From Exophiala sp. HKRS030 (Eukaryota > Ascomycota > Eurotiomycetes > Chaetothyriales > Herpotrichiellaceae): a stretch of DNA of 64,000 nucleotides. The notes beneath the pieces were generated by a model. That model ran no database searches, had not been told where the DNA came from, and was given only the letters and a program-made list of their open reading frames with translations. The stretch lies in assembly GCA_023897205.1 (NCBI GenBank), contig JAHWDD010000001.1:3782001-3846000 (forward strand), written 5' to 3'. The position numbers and the translations under genes are program-made. Of this stretch, positions 44,854 to 56,242 are shown piece after piece; within the stretch, counting starts at the first letter, position 1, and every line of letters starts with the position of its first letter.

Positions 44854-45408
44854 CGTTCGAGACATCACGACGAAAACATCCTGAAAGATGTGTGCTCCTC
44901 ATAAGACGGACAGGCGACATGGCTTACTTGTGGCGGAGGTGTAAATATATTACTTCATATTTCAAGGTTCGGTCTACCCAGCTTGTACCTGCCAGCCGGG
45001 TTCTATGAACCATGTCCAGTCCATCAGTCCACTCAAATCTATTGCCACTTGATTGTGGTGTACCGAAATGTTCCGTTTCACTGAACTTAGTTGCATGGCG
45101 GCATTTGCTTTGTCTAGCCTTAACAAAGTTTCATCATGTGCTTTTATTGGTTCCCTGTCCACCTTTCCTCCGACAAATCCATGCAGTTCTCGTATCTGGC
45201 TCTATCCAGACATAGGCCAAAAGAAGCAATCATGATATGTTGGGCATGGCACACTTCAAATTCATCAGCGCTGAACATAGCCGGAGACGCGAGATCATCG
45301 GTATCATCCTTGAAGCTTGTATGTGACAACTGACGGGTTTCGCTAGATACCTGGTTGATAGGAAAACGCAAGAGGGAAGACGAGGAAAAGAAAAGTCATG
45401 ACATCGTA
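44854..45408. other. Intergenic, no gene seen
   Basis: About 555 bp holding the 3' regions of two convergent genes. Short ORFs only. Confidence 0.6.
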
Positions 45409-46710
45409 TCAAAGGAATCTGAAGCGTATCGAACTGCTCTGCGAACTCGGTCGGCCTTCTTTCGAACTTGACCTTGAGCTGGCGACGTAGGTGGAACTCG
45501 TTCTGCTCGAGCCCGATGAATAACGGGACCTGCCAGCTGGTGTTGGAAAACTAGTCGGCGGCAGCTTCTTCACCAGGTTATCGTATTCCTGACGGCAAGT
45601 GTCTCTCTCATTTCGGTAACGGTCCCGATCTACCCTCACCCTTCTCAGATCCCTACCCAAACTCTGCACTTGGCTTTCCAAGACGTCACATTCGTGGTCT
45701 AGTTCATCAATGGTTTTGCTTTGTTCTTCAGTCTCGTTTTGCAGCCTTTGGCACTCGTGTTCGATCCTTTCCACACGAGCCGACATTTTCCTGAGCTCGG
45801 CCATGTCACGCTCGTGCTGCTGCTCGAACGATGCCCTTAGCTCCGCAATGGTATTTTCATCTGCTTGGCGTTGGCTTTCCAACTGCGCGATACGGCGTTG
45901 CAACCCATCAAAATATGACCTGATATCTCTGTCGTCGCGTCGCCAAGCTTGAGGCTGAGGAGGTCGATTCGCGGGCCTAGTCCATTGCCTCGCGAGAATG
46001 TCAAAGGGACTCGCGCGCCCAGAGGGTCCTTGTGGAAGGGGTTCAAGCCATTCGGTAGCTATGACGCGAGACTCGGGGTCCCGGCTTTCCAGTTCTGCCA
46101 CCGTCTGCCTTGCCCGTCTCTGTTCATCGACAAGAAATACTTCATCATCGACCTGAAACCGGCGATCACCCTGTGGCGTTCCGATTTCAGAATGCCTTTA
46201 TCCATGTCAGCCAGTGGTGAGAATGCTGGGCCTTTGGAATGCTTGAACTTGCCTTATCACGCCCAGGATCACATTCAAGGTTGTCGTGGCAAAGTAAAGC
46301 TCGCTCCTCTGGGTCGCTATTGTGTCCCTTTTCAAGAACTTTCGGAGCCGTTGTTGTCGCTGTTCTTTGGGAGAGGTGCGAATGCGCAGGATCTTGTGCT
46401 GCCTGGTCAAGGTATACTTCCTCTCATCGACGGCACTGAAATCTTCCACGGTCTGGCGCAGGTCCTCGAGGACGATACGGGTGTCGCGGATCATGAGACG
46501 GAGACTATTGACCAGGGATTCGGTCAAGACGACCCGGGGATTCTGTACGCATCTCTGGACATGTCCCCAGAGGGTCGCGAAGGTGGTGACTTCCCGGTGG
46601 AAGTTCTCGAACTCTCTCGTGGCGAGTTCCACACCGTCGTACAAATTGTAAAGGGATTCACCGACACAGAACGCAAGGCGAACAAGGCCGACGATACTTA
46701 AAGGATCCAT
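45409..46710 (-). CDS. Fungal N-terminal-domain protein with long coiled coil
   Basis: ATG at 46710 (MDPLSIVGLVRLAFCVGESL) begins a helical domain of about 150 residues of the type found at the N terminus of many fungal NACHT/STAND and related proteins (MDPLSI-x-x-x-x-A is its usual start). The second exon starts at 46152 after a ttcag acceptor; the donor is either gtgata near 46261 or gttcaa near 46246, both phase 0, so the join is slightly uncertain. The second exon carries a coiled coil (QRRIAQLESQRQADENTIAEL through SKTIDELDHECDVLESQV and LRRVRVDRDRYRNERD) and a Ser-rich basic tail. No nucleotide-binding domain follows. The total is about 400 residues. A role in self/non-self signalling is only suggested by the N-terminal domain class. 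Confidence 0.65.
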
Positions 46711-47332
46711 GCCATGGCAGGTACTCCGTAGGTACGATGGAGACCGAACAAAGAAATGCGCAACCGGTGAAGACGGTCGTTACAAAAAGTCCGAGGTCGA
46801 TCAAAGCAGGGCTGGGTGGGAGCGAAGGCGTCCCGGGACCTTCTTCCCTCCCCCAACCTCCACGGCCACGATCAGCGATACCATGCGCAGGGCTTCGGCC
46901 AGGACCATGAGCATGCATGGTACAAGGTTGCAGGAGGCCCAAGATATGTGACGATGCACGTCGACTGCAGTTTCACAGGTGGGGAAATGAAGAGTATTGG
47001 ATGTTGAGGCACCGAGCCCTGTCTACGCATGGTTGCCTCGTCCGTATTGGGAATAGTGTGCGGTCTTATGCCAGACCCCAGCCTTGCGCCTTGAAACAGT
47101 GTGTGACTTTTTAGACTGTCACGCTGCCTACGACATGGTTGATCGTAAGTACATTTTGAAGAGAAACGAAAGAAGAAGTCCGATTTATCGTTCTTATCTA
47201 TTCTACTCCGTAAAGAACCTCACGGCAACGTGGTTGCTTCACGTATGGTGGGCTAAAGCCACCTATGATCACATACATCGTTCCCTTGCTGTCGACTAGA
47301 AAAGAACTGCTACAAGCGGCAGCCCCCTTCGT
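46711..47332. other. Intergenic with no gene seen
   Basis: About 620 bp. TACTCCGTA occurs at 46722-46730 (upstream of the coiled-coil protein gene) and at 47204-47212. Confidence 0.6.
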
Positions 47333-48088
47333 CTAGTTCTTCTCCCTCTTCGCCATCTCCACTCGTGCTCGAGTCACCGCCTCTGTAAACTCCAGGATTC
47401 TCCTTCTGCGAGTGGTGGGAGACAGAGACGTGATTGACTTCTGGCCTTGCTCTGTCGGAGTTGTCGTCGTCGTTGTTATTCTTGGAGTGACGGTGTCCGT
47501 GCCGACCCCAACGTCAACGCCTCCCTTCTTCTCGTCACCACCAGTCCTCGTGGCACGTCGTTCGTCATTATCCTTATCACCGACGGTGGTAGTAGTAGTA
47601 GTAGTGGCCGCCGAGGTCGTTGTTGTCGCCCGAACCAATCTGGAATCTCGAGATTTCCTCGAGAGACCGATCGCATCCGAACGGACGGCGGCAGGGAACT
47701 CATCGGTGGCGACGGTGGCGACGGGTTGGGCGACGTGTCGTCCCAAGAATCTCATGATGGCGTAACGAGCTTCCCTGTGCGCTTGCTCAAGCCTCTCCGT
47801 CTGCGCATCGTCCCGGCCGTAGTGGTGGTGGTTGTTATGGGCGACTCTTGGAGCGGGCAACCGACAATCTGGTGGTGGTTGTCTCTTCTCGCCGACCGCG
47901 CCAAAAAAGTTGCTGGCCTGGGTGGTGGTGGTGAAGTGACTGTGTGGTGGTGGTGGGTATTGTTCTCGCGGATCACCGATCTCAGTTGAATCCGCAACAA
48001 GTCCGGCAATCGAAATGTGTCGGTCCTCCTCCTGACCTTTGTTCGTCTTGTTCTTGTAATGGTTGTTGTCGTCATGGTCGAGATCCAT
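47333..48088 (-). CDS. Hypothetical low-complexity protein
   Basis: A single open frame of 251 residues from ATG 48088. The N terminus is rich in Asp, Asn, His and Lys, then there is a Pro/His segment, and a helix-like block EQAHREARYAIMRFLGRHVA that looks structured. Thr runs follow (eight or more Thr in a row), and the C terminus is basic and helical (TRRRRILEFTEAVTRARVEM). The Thr runs come from (GTA)n and (GTT)n repeats on the other strand. The short structured blocks at about residues 95-125 and 225-250 are the best evidence of a real protein; function unknown. Confidence 0.5.
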   Translation of the reverse strand: MDLDHDDNNHYKNKTNKGQEEDRHISIAGLVADSTEIGDPREQYPPPPHSHFTTTTQASNFFGAVGEKRQPPPDCRLPAPRVAHNNHHHYGRDDAQTERLEQAHREARYAIMRFLGRHVAQPVATVATDEFPAAVRSDAIGLSRKSRDSRLVRATTTTSAATTTTTTTVGDKDNDERRATRTGGDEKKGGVDVGVGTDTVTPRITTTTTTPTEQGQKSITSLSPTTRRRRILEFTEAVTRARVEMAKREKN

Positions 48089-49193
48089 CTTGGCTTTCTC
48101 GTTTGGAAGGGGAAAGGAAAATCAACAACACTTTGTTGCTTCTTGTTCCTGCGCACGTTCGGTTTCAGAGTTTTATGCTTTGCGTGCTTTGCTTGAAGAA
48201 AAGAGGAGAGGAGAGAACTGTCAGCCACATGGATGATAGATATATATATATATCGTAGAGACAGCAGCACTGTGAGTAGGGAAGCATTCGACGCAAGTGC
48301 CAGTTGGACTTGACCAGGAACAAGAAAAATACTCCCCCCGGTCGGTCGACAAAATCAAGTGAATGTGAGGGTGAAATCCATCACGCAACCCCTACAGCAC
48401 AGCCCCTACAGCACAAGGTACCCGTAGCCAGATAGGTAGGTGGAGGGAGAGCCTCCAAATGGGAGATGGTGGTGATCCTGCTGCTGCTGCTGGACATACG
48501 CCCTGCCGTTATTTTGTGATCGCACAATATATGACAAAGTTAGAGATCGAAGTAAGCTGCATGGGTGATAATCAATACTCTTCACAACTTTGCGGTCTTT
48601 CATCTGCCATTGTTTCGCCCAATGGAGGATAACGGGGTTGTCATTGTGATCAAATGGTATCGATAGAAAACGGCAGACTGGGGACATTGCAAGTCCAGGC
48701 AATGGCTCCCCTTCCTGCCATCCCTTCGAGATCGTTTGGTGCTGCATCTGTATCGATCTAGATTTCTTTCATGAAGAGCCATGCTGTGAGCATCATCACG
48801 AACCTTGACTAGACTCAGCTGTGTGAATAATGACGAGGTCGGCTCCCCTCCGACATGGACTGCAATACATTCTATCGTAGTTTGTGACTTATCTCTCTTT
48901 GTCCTTATGGCTATTGAGGACTGGTGGTGTACTTCACACAATGCAGTGACTTGTCAACTTTGGCGGGGTGTTAATACTGGCTCGTGAAGAAAACTGAAAG
49001 CAGCAACAACAAATCGTCACGTGAGAACAAAAGAAGCCTTGGTAAGATATACCAGCTAGAAAGGGGAGAAGATAAAGTGTTTGATTCAAGATTCAAGGAA
49101 GAACTCAATCATATCATAGTCTTTGTTCCTTTTTCTTTCCACTTTCTATCCATGTCAGTTTTTATGTACATGTTATCTTCCATGTTTGACGTA
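48089..49193. other. Intergenic with a (TA)n run
   Basis: About 1.1 kb. A short TATATATATATA run lies at 48239-48253 about 150 bp upstream of the hypothetical protein. ORFs at 48406-48941 on the minus strand are open but not recognisable. Confidence 0.5.
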
Positions 49194-50194
49194 CTACGCA
49201 AACAAGTGCTTTGCGGCGTGATCAATGTGATCGTCAGCAAAAGATGCCATGGTGTAGTAACTGTGGTCGTAGTCTGGCTGGAATCGAACGTTGAGTCCTT
49301 TCTCCTGTCCTATTTCTTTTGCTGCGGCAATGAAGTTCTCGGGGAGCAATTGGCCTTGCTTGTAGAAGTTGTCGCCGGTACCCTAGAAGAATAACATCGA
49401 TTAGGTTTTGTTGGAGAACGCAAAGGGTTCGGTGGGCAAAAAGAAACGTACCACATCCACCAGGATATCCAGGTCACCTCCTTTCCATTGCTTCAGAAGT
49501 TCTGTAGAATCATGCTCCGCACCTTTCTTTTGCCAATCGCTCTCACCAAAGTAACCCTTGAAGGCCTTTTCTCCCCAAGGGCATTTGAGGGGATTGGCAA
49601 TCGGGGCAAATGCGCTGACACTCTTGTATTTGCCGGGGTTCTTCAAGTATAACGACAGTGCACCATGTCCACCCATGCTGTGTCCACTGATGCTCACCCG
49701 GCTCGAATCGATCTGGTCGGCGTAGGCAGCAAAGACGGTCTCGGGAAGTTCCTTGGTGATGTATGTGTACATCTTGTAGTTCTTGGACCAAGGGTCGGCG
49801 GTGGCATCGACGTAAAAACCGGCTCCTGAGCCGAAATCATAGGCATCATCTTCTCCCTTGATGCCGATTCCCCCTACGATGAGGTTAGATCAGAACAGAA
49901 ATCAATACACCTTGTGACTTCGGACATACTTGGGCTGGTGTCTGGGTAGAGGACTGCGATTCCTTTCTTGCTCGCTCCGTGTTGGAAGAATCCCTTTTCC
50001 GAGCAATTGTCACCGGTACAGGTCAGTCCGGACAGCCAGATGAGCAATGGGACCTTGTGTAGTGAGTTCTGAGTGTTCTGTGGAGGGAGGTAGAGGTTGA
50101 ATTTCATCTCGCACCCAAGGGTGGAGGATTGATGGGCGAGCTTCAAGAGCTTGCCTCCAAAGGAAGCTATGGTTGCTTGCGTGGTAACAGACAT
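49194..50194 (-). CDS. S-formylglutathione hydrolase (esterase D family)
   Basis: This cytosolic alpha/beta hydrolase releases formate from S-formylglutathione in formaldehyde detoxification. Exons are 50194-49930, 49873-49452 and 49382-49194, phase-consistent, 291 residues, the usual length. Seen in order: an N-terminal beta domain ([12 protein letters not shown]), the oxyanion-hole loop [23 protein letters not shown], the motif [20 protein letters not shown] typical of the family, and the nucleophile elbow [17 protein letters not shown]. The acid lies in LVDVGTGDNFY and the His in [13 protein letters not shown]. The last exon would be missed without splicing: the unspliced frame ends in a false tail. 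Divergent from YTH1, about 840 bp apart. Confidence 0.96.
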
Positions 50195-51031
50195 TTTCTG
50201 GCCGTCGGTCTGGATGAGTGCTCGATCCTTGGGGGATGTGTATGAGGAGGACGAGGAGCAAATGCCAATGGATAAGAACGAGTGAAAGAAAAAGAGTCAA
50301 TGTTTTTCTCCGAGTAGACACCAACAAGTTGTTTTGGAAAATGACGTGGGGAGTGGGAGAGGGAGGGGGAAGATAGCCCGAATATGGCCCCGCAAAGTCA
50401 CACCCTTTACCTACAGTACCATTACATTCTTTCAAGCATCGCAGGGACAGATCATCACAAGGGTCTTTTCGGGACCTTGGAACGAAAAGGATCCCCCTTA
50501 TCGAAGCTGGGTTCAATGCGCCCAGAATGTGGGTGAAAGAAGAAGCGGAAGAGGGGCAGCACGAATACGAGTATCCGGTCTCACCCCCCGCCGCCCGGAA
50601 AATGCTTCGTCACAAGCCGGGATACTCTTGCCCAATTGAACCCGGGGCGTTTTTTATACCCCAATTAGCAATGTATACCGAAGAAGGTGGAACTCCCATT
50701 TCATGTCTGGAGTACGAGTATGAATATCATGGCCGTCGAGATATGATAAGGCTGGCACTTGAGACCCTAGATAGCAATGTTTGGACGTGTTTCTGGCCTT
50801 TGTTTGGTGGAAATCAAGCTAAGCCAGAAACGAGTATGTCCGGTAAAACCTCGGGAGTATCCTCTTCGCGGCGGACGGGATTAATTCATTTCCATTGTTG
50901 AAGGGTTTCTTGATCGTAAACAATACCAACATCTTCAGAAGTCCCTTTTTAATCATTAAACAAACGCAATTGATCTGGCACTCCTCTGATCTACTGTCTT
51001 TCGATTCTCTTTCGTTTTGCGCCAAACAAAA
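50195..51031. other. Shared upstream region of the hydrolase and YTH1 genes
   Basis: About 840 bp between divergent genes; only short unrecognised ORFs. Confidence 0.6.
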
Positions 51032-51856
51032 ATGGCTTCAATAGCGGCCGAAAGCACCCCAGCGGCCGCCGCAGTCGAATCCATGGCAAAGACCACGACG
51101 AGTCCCTCTGCTACTGCGACAACAACAACAACAACCACAACGACCACCACCCCGACGTACAACTTCAGCTTCACTCCGTTCCTTCGATCCAACGGGATCG
51201 CCGCCCTCGCCTCCGAGGTCCCCGTCTGTCCGGACTACGCCGCGACGGGCCACTGCCCGCGAGGGCGCAGGTGCGCCGACCGCCACCCGACACCTTCGCA
51301 ACAGCCGACGTACCACTACGGCCGCCAGAACGACAACTACGTGTGCAAGCACTGGCTCAAAGGCCTGTGCAAGAAGGGGGACGCGTGCGACTACCTCCAC
51401 GAGTACAACCTGCGGAAGATGAGCGAGTGCCAGTTCTACAACCAGCACGGCTACTGCCAGAACGGCGACGAGTGCCTCTACGTCCACGTCAAGGAGGAGT
51501 CGAGGTTGCCCCCGTGCGAGGACTACAACAGAGGCTTCTGCGAGAAGGGCCCGAGGTGCGGGAAGCGTCACGTCAGGAGACGGCTCTGCGAGTTCTACAT
51601 GGCCGGCTTCTGCCCCGACGGACCGAATTGCAAGTTTGGAGTTCACCTGAAGGGTAGCAAACCCGCCGCCGTCGACAATTTCGGCATCAACAACGGCAAC
51701 GTCGTGGGCGGCGGCGGCGGCGACCTTCAGAAACGGGGCGGCGATAGGGTGGCGGATTTGGAGAGGAGAGAGGAAGATGCGCGAAAGGACTTTGGTTGGA
51801 GAGGCGGTAGAGGCAAAGGTGGACGATGGAGGAATAAACGTGAACGAAGGGGTTGA
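51032..51856 (+). CDS. YTH1: mRNA 3'-end processing zinc-finger protein Yth1 (CPSF30-like)
   Basis: Yth1 is the RNA-binding CCCH protein of the cleavage and polyadenylation factor, which recognises the AAUAAA region of pre-mRNA in the nucleus. The ORF is one exon; I start at ATG 51032 (MASIAAES), which has the better context, rather than an in-frame GUG-type codon upstream. After a Thr-rich N terminus come five CCCH fingers: [13 protein letters not shown]...[33 protein letters not shown]...[20 protein letters not shown] and [20 protein letters not shown]. In the fifth finger the last spacing is C-x4-H instead of C-x3-H. The C terminus is Gly/Arg-rich. Total about 274 residues, slightly longer than usual because of its tails. 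The gene is very GC-rich. Confidence 0.94.
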   Translation: MASIAAESTPAAAAVESMAKTTTSPSATATTTTTTTTTTTPTYNFSFTPFLRSNGIAALASEVPVCPDYAATGHCPRGRRCADRHPTPSQQPTYHYGRQNDNYVCKHWLKGLCKKGDACDYLHEYNLRKMSECQFYNQHGYCQNGDECLYVHVKEESRLPPCEDYNRGFCEKGPRCGKRHVRRRLCEFYMAGFCPDGPNCKFGVHLKGSKPAAVDNFGINNGNVVGGGGGDLQKRGGDRVADLERREEDARKDFGWRGGRGKGGRWRNKRERRG

Positions 51857-53116
51857 GTGGGGGAAAGACAAACGTGACGGAGAATCAAGAAGAACAAGAT
51901 CAATGGACACGGAAAGGGAGCTTTGTACTACGGTCTACCTTGGACGAACTGCCACCGAGACAAGTCACATTTCTCCTATTTTTTTTCTGAATCCCAACAA
52001 CAACAACAAAAAAACGAGGAATCAATCGTGGGCTTCTGCGACGTTGAATTTGTTATAGGATGATGGAAACCTTATGTCCTCTCGGAACGACCAGATTACA
52101 GCAGGTTGCGGTCGTCAACGTCTCCCCACCGGTCAGCGCCGTCATTTTACTGCGAGGCTGCCGGCAGGGCACACACTGAAGTGAAAGTGAAAGGTTCGTG
52201 GCACCACGAACATGGCACGGAGAACAGTCGAGGTATCCCTCGGTCGTTTGCAGACCGTGGATGGGCAGGATACCACCGCCCGACAAGATAGCCCCCTTGG
52301 AGCGTGACGAATCAAGTCTGCATCGTCCAAAATCTCTTGGGAATGATGGACCATAGGTATGGGACGATCATCATCATCATCATCATCACCATCATCATCA
52401 TCACCATCATCATCATCACCATCATCATCATCACCATCATCATCATCACCATCATCATCATCACCATCATCATCATCACCATCATCATCATCACCATCAT
52501 CNNNNNNNNNNNNNNNNNNNNNNNNNNNNNNNNNNNNNNNNNNNNNNNNNNNNNNNNNNNNNNNNNNNNNNNNNNNNNNNNNNNNNNNNNNNNNNNNNNN
52601 NTCATCATCACCATCATCATCATCACCATCATCATCATCACCATCATCATCATCACCATCATCATCATCACCATCATCATCATCACCATCATCATCATCA
52701 CCATCATCATCATCACCATCATCATCATCACCATCATCATCATGGCCACAACTCAAAGTCATGTGCCGAGCATGGAATCAGGCCAGAGACCAAAGAGAAC
52801 CACTGATCCGTCCTAGAATGTGGACGCTGGCTAATATTTTCCAAGTTGTACCAAAAATGATTTTTCGGGTATCTATAAGTAGGGATACTACACAGGCGTA
52901 TCATGATGATGAGGAGGAGGCGAAGGAGGAGGAGGAAGAGGGAGAGGCCAATTTTGATACCAATAACCCAGACCTTCTCTACCCACTAAAACTGTACTGT
53001 ACACACGGACAATCCGCTCCTTTGTTTTTCTTTTCTGTGCCAATTGTGAAATGCCAAATACACTCGCTATGCTACCAAAATTTCAAACCCTTTTTCCACA
53101 ACCCAGGAAAGCCATC
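51857..53116. other. Intergenic with satellite and assembly gap
   Basis: YTH1 3' region, a 15-bp satellite with a run of Ns (annotated separately), and the 3' region of the MFS gene. The ORFs that run through the satellite encode only His/Ser/Ile-type repeats and are not genes. Confidence 0.7.
52366..52743. repeat. Satellite of 15 bp (CATCATCATCATCAC)n with a 100-N gap
   Basis: The unit is four CAT triplets with one base change every fifth triplet (catcatcatcatcac). It runs from about 52366 to the gap at 52502-52601 and continues in register of the triplet to about 52743. The gap of exactly 100 Ns is a placeholder, so the true array length is unknown and longer than what is shown. Confidence 0.95.
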
Positions 53117-55009
53117 CTATCGCCCTCCCTTTTCGGCGTCGAGGGTGCCTCGCCGGGCCTGTCGAGCGGCCAGTTCCTCTTGCCTCACCCGTTCCTGTTC
53201 AGCGAGACCCGTCCTCGCCTTCTCGTGTTCTTTGCTCAATTTCTTCTTCGTGATGAACAAGCTGATGAAGATGCCAAACGCCGAGAATGCAGTGTAAAAG
53301 ATCCACATCTTCTGCAAGCTCGACGTGTATGCGATATCGACCGCCCTCCTCTGATTCGGTTGTAGGGCTTTGATCAGATTCGCCGTTGCGCTGAAACCTG
53401 AAGCGGTCAAACGCTTGGCCATCTGCATCGAGATGCCCTGGTTCACGAGATAACTCTGCTTCTTCGACAACTCGTTGTCAAAGACGACACCACCCAGCAC
53501 AACGGAGATGGAAGTGGACAGATTCCGGACGAAACCAAAGGTAGCGGTGGCCACGGCAATGTCATGTCCCTTGACGTGACTCTGCAGAGCAATCAGCGGG
53601 CTTTGGAAATTCGGCCCAACTCCAATGCCAGCTATTATCTGGAAAATGATGATCTTTGCCCAATTAGCCGTGGGATCTAGATCGATAAAGAGGCCATAGC
53701 CGATGGTCATCATAACAAGTCCGAACCAGATAGGTTCTCGGTAATGCCCTGTCTTCTTGATGAAGATCCCTGCAGTGGCCGACATGAACGACAAGCTTAG
53801 CACCAGGGCAAACAGGTAAACACCGCTGAGAATTGGTGTGGCACCAAGGACAGATTGAAAGTAGATGGGCAGGTAGTAGCTCGACGCAATGAAGACGAAG
53901 CCATGAATGAAGCAGACTCCCAGGGAGGCGAGGTTCGACGAATCCTTAAAGAGTCGGAGAGGAATAACCGGATATTTGGCGAACCTCCACTCATTGATAA
54001 AGAAGAGAACGACCGTGAAGACTCCAAAGATGATCAGACAAAGGGTGTAAGCGCTGTCCCAAGGATGGCCGACTCCACCGGATTCCATGCCGAAGAGGAA
54101 CATGACCACTCCTCCGACAATGGTGAGAACGCCAATCCAATCGACGGCTTTGATACCGTCCCAGAATGGCGTCTTTGGCGTTTCGAGTTTGAGGAAGAAG
54201 GTGAGAAGAATCAACGAGAGACCGTCAAGTGGCAGATTGATGTAGAAGCACCATCTCCAGGAGACGCCTTGCGTAAAAGCACCTCCAATAACAGGTCCAA
54301 CGCCCGAGGCGATGGCCCAGACCATGCCTACTATGCCATAGTACTTGGGTCGATCTCTCATGCTGAACAAGTCTGCGATGCAGATATTGACCAAAATGAC
54401 CAGTCCACCACCTCCTATGCCTTGAATGACCCGGCCTCCGATGAGAAGTCCGATAGAATTACTGACACCCGCAATAAGACTGCCAGCCATGAATATAATG
54501 TTGGCAAAAAGAATCATAGGCTTTCGACCCCATATGTCAGAAAGCTTACCCCACAGAGGAACACTGGCCGCGTTCGCCAGGAGGTACGCACTACCAACCC
54601 AGGTGTAGCCGGATGTTGAGGCATGAAAGTGCTCGGCTATGGTTGGTAGAGCAGTAGTGATGATGGTGACGTCCAGGGCAGCTAGGAAAAGTGCCATGCA
54701 AAGCGAGAACATAATGACAAGAATTCTCGACTTGGAAAAAGAATCTGCTCTGGATTCTTGCCGCGTCAGTTCGGTTTTCGAGGGTTGCTCGGCCTGATCA
54801 TCGTCGGGGGAACTTGTGCCGGCCGCATTTGCATTCTGAGTCGACTTCTCGGTATTGGCAAGACTGTCGGTGGGACTTGAAGGAGCCTCTACAGAGTAGA
54901 AGCCTTCATTTGTTGCAGCTCGGGGGTTGGGAGAACCAGCACCTTTTTCCTGGCGGCCGTTGTCCCCCGCCACGGGCGTGTCTTCGGTCATATCGGCTTG
55001 GTCCTTCAT
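53117..55009 (-). CDS. Major facilitator superfamily multidrug exporter, DHA2 (14-TM) type
   Basis: A proton-driven efflux transporter of the plasma membrane. One exon, 630 residues. The cytosolic N terminus (about 95 residues) is acidic and Ser-rich. The first membrane segment holds motif D1 (ALDVTIITTALPTIAEHF), then motif A in loop 2-3 (LWGKLSDIWGRKPMILF), motif B-type GRVIQGIGGGGLVILV and motif C-type SGVGPVIGGAFTQGVSWRW, followed by FYINLPLDGLSL, typical of DHA2 and related fungal drug, toxin and siderophore exporters. About fourteen hydrophobic segments can be counted. The C-terminal tail is charged (KKLSKEHEKARTG, RQARRGTLDAEKGGR). Substrate cannot be told from sequence. It stands alone: no biosynthetic cluster genes are next to it. 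Confidence 0.93.
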   Translation of the reverse strand: MKDQADMTEDTPVAGDNGRQEKGAGSPNPRAATNEGFYSVEAPSSPTDSLANTEKSTQNANAAGTSSPDDDQAEQPSKTELTRQESRADSFSKSRILVIMFSLCMALFLAALDVTIITTALPTIAEHFHASTSGYTWVGSAYLLANAASVPLWGKLSDIWGRKPMILFANIIFMAGSLIAGVSNSIGLLIGGRVIQGIGGGGLVILVNICIADLFSMRDRPKYYGIVGMVWAIASGVGPVIGGAFTQGVSWRWCFYINLPLDGLSLILLTFFLKLETPKTPFWDGIKAVDWIGVLTIVGGVVMFLFGMESGGVGHPWDSAYTLCLIIFGVFTVVLFFINEWRFAKYPVIPLRLFKDSSNLASLGVCFIHGFVFIASSYYLPIYFQSVLGATPILSGVYLFALVLSLSFMSATAGIFIKKTGHYREPIWFGLVMMTIGYGLFIDLDPTANWAKIIIFQIIAGIGVGPNFQSPLIALQSHVKGHDIAVATATFGFVRNLSTSISVVLGGVVFDNELSKKQSYLVNQGISMQMAKRLTASGFSATANLIKALQPNQRRAVDIAYTSSLQKMWIFYTAFSAFGIFISLFITKKKLSKEHEKARTGLAEQERVRQEELAARQARRGTLDAEKGGR

Positions 55010-56242
55010 GTTTGTGTATGTACGATGAAATTGAGGCTCCAGTGTGCTGAATGCGTCGTAATATGGGCTTTGGGTGGGTTTCCTTTTATAAACACAATGA
55101 ACCCTGATCCCAAAACCCGGATGACGAGTTGTTGTTTAGTGTCTGTGCAAAAGTAGAAGTATATGCGAAGACGGAAAGAGACTCGGACTCGGACTCGGCT
55201 TGAATCTGAACCGACCAAGGTAAAGTGAGAGATTGTCCGAGATTCTTCAAAGGGTCTGCCAGCCAATTCAGTGAACGAGACTTTCCCATGGAAGAATAAG
55301 AAGAGTGATCACAATGTCAAAGGAAGAGGTGCCTGTGGAAAGAAGAATGCATTGGTGAGAAAGAAAGACATTTAAAAACTACCAGTTGTAGTCAATGGTG
55401 TTTGTACGGAATGATTGTGTTCGGGTTTAAAATATGAGATGGAGAAAGCGAATCTGGTACGAGCGAGGATGAGTGTTCACCAGGTCAAAGGTGGTAGTCA
55501 TAGAAGTCATGGGCAGCCATACGAGTACGAGCAGTGGCGATGAGAAGGTGCGAATCAATGACGCGCTCAAAACAGGCACTGAACATTTCGTCGTCGTACA
55601 TACTCGGCATCGTTCTCGTACAGAGTGCAAGGACAACAAATATCTCTCGGCTCCATCCTGAAGGCTCGGCGCCGTACTCGTACTCGTTACAGTATGGCAA
55701 GAAGTGTCTATACGAATACGAGGTTGATGTAGCCCACTGCACCTTTGGCAGCCTTGTTACAATATGAGGGAACACCTCCCCAAGTCTTGCATGAATACGA
55801 GTACGAGTGTGACAAGTGCAACGATGTTAGGCATCCATAAAACGCAGTATATCTACGGAGCATCTTGTATAATGCTTCTCTGGGCACCAAGGAATGCCGA
55901 GTACTCAGTCTTTACTCGGGCTCTTTTGTTTCCGACCAAAACAAGCGACATCTCAGGTACCTGTTACGCCGTATGAAAAACCACAAATCACTGAGGCATC
56001 CGAACAGTAAGTTTATCATATCCGTCGTGCTGTTCAATCTCAACTTTGTATTTTACGTGAATATCGAACAATCAGTATTGCGCAACATGTGTACAAAAGC
56101 AGTGCGAAAGCAGACGCTATCAATAATACATAATCACCCATATCGTGTCTGTGAACTCGCAAGAAACCATCGACTTCGGATTCCAAGACCAAATTGCCGT
56201 ACTGGACAGCATGCCCACCATCGAAACAAAACACCATTCGAT
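55010..56242. other. Intergenic, no gene seen
   Basis: About 1.2 kb. Frequent words related to TACGAGTACGAG and CGTACTCGTACTCG are seen at 55505-55525, 55670-55690 and 55795-55810. No ORF is convincing. Confidence 0.55.

Noticed and set aside
52142..52816. Long ORFs on both strands through the satellite
   Set aside because: They are translations of the 15-bp repeat and run through the N gap; a frame open on both strands here only reflects repeat composition.
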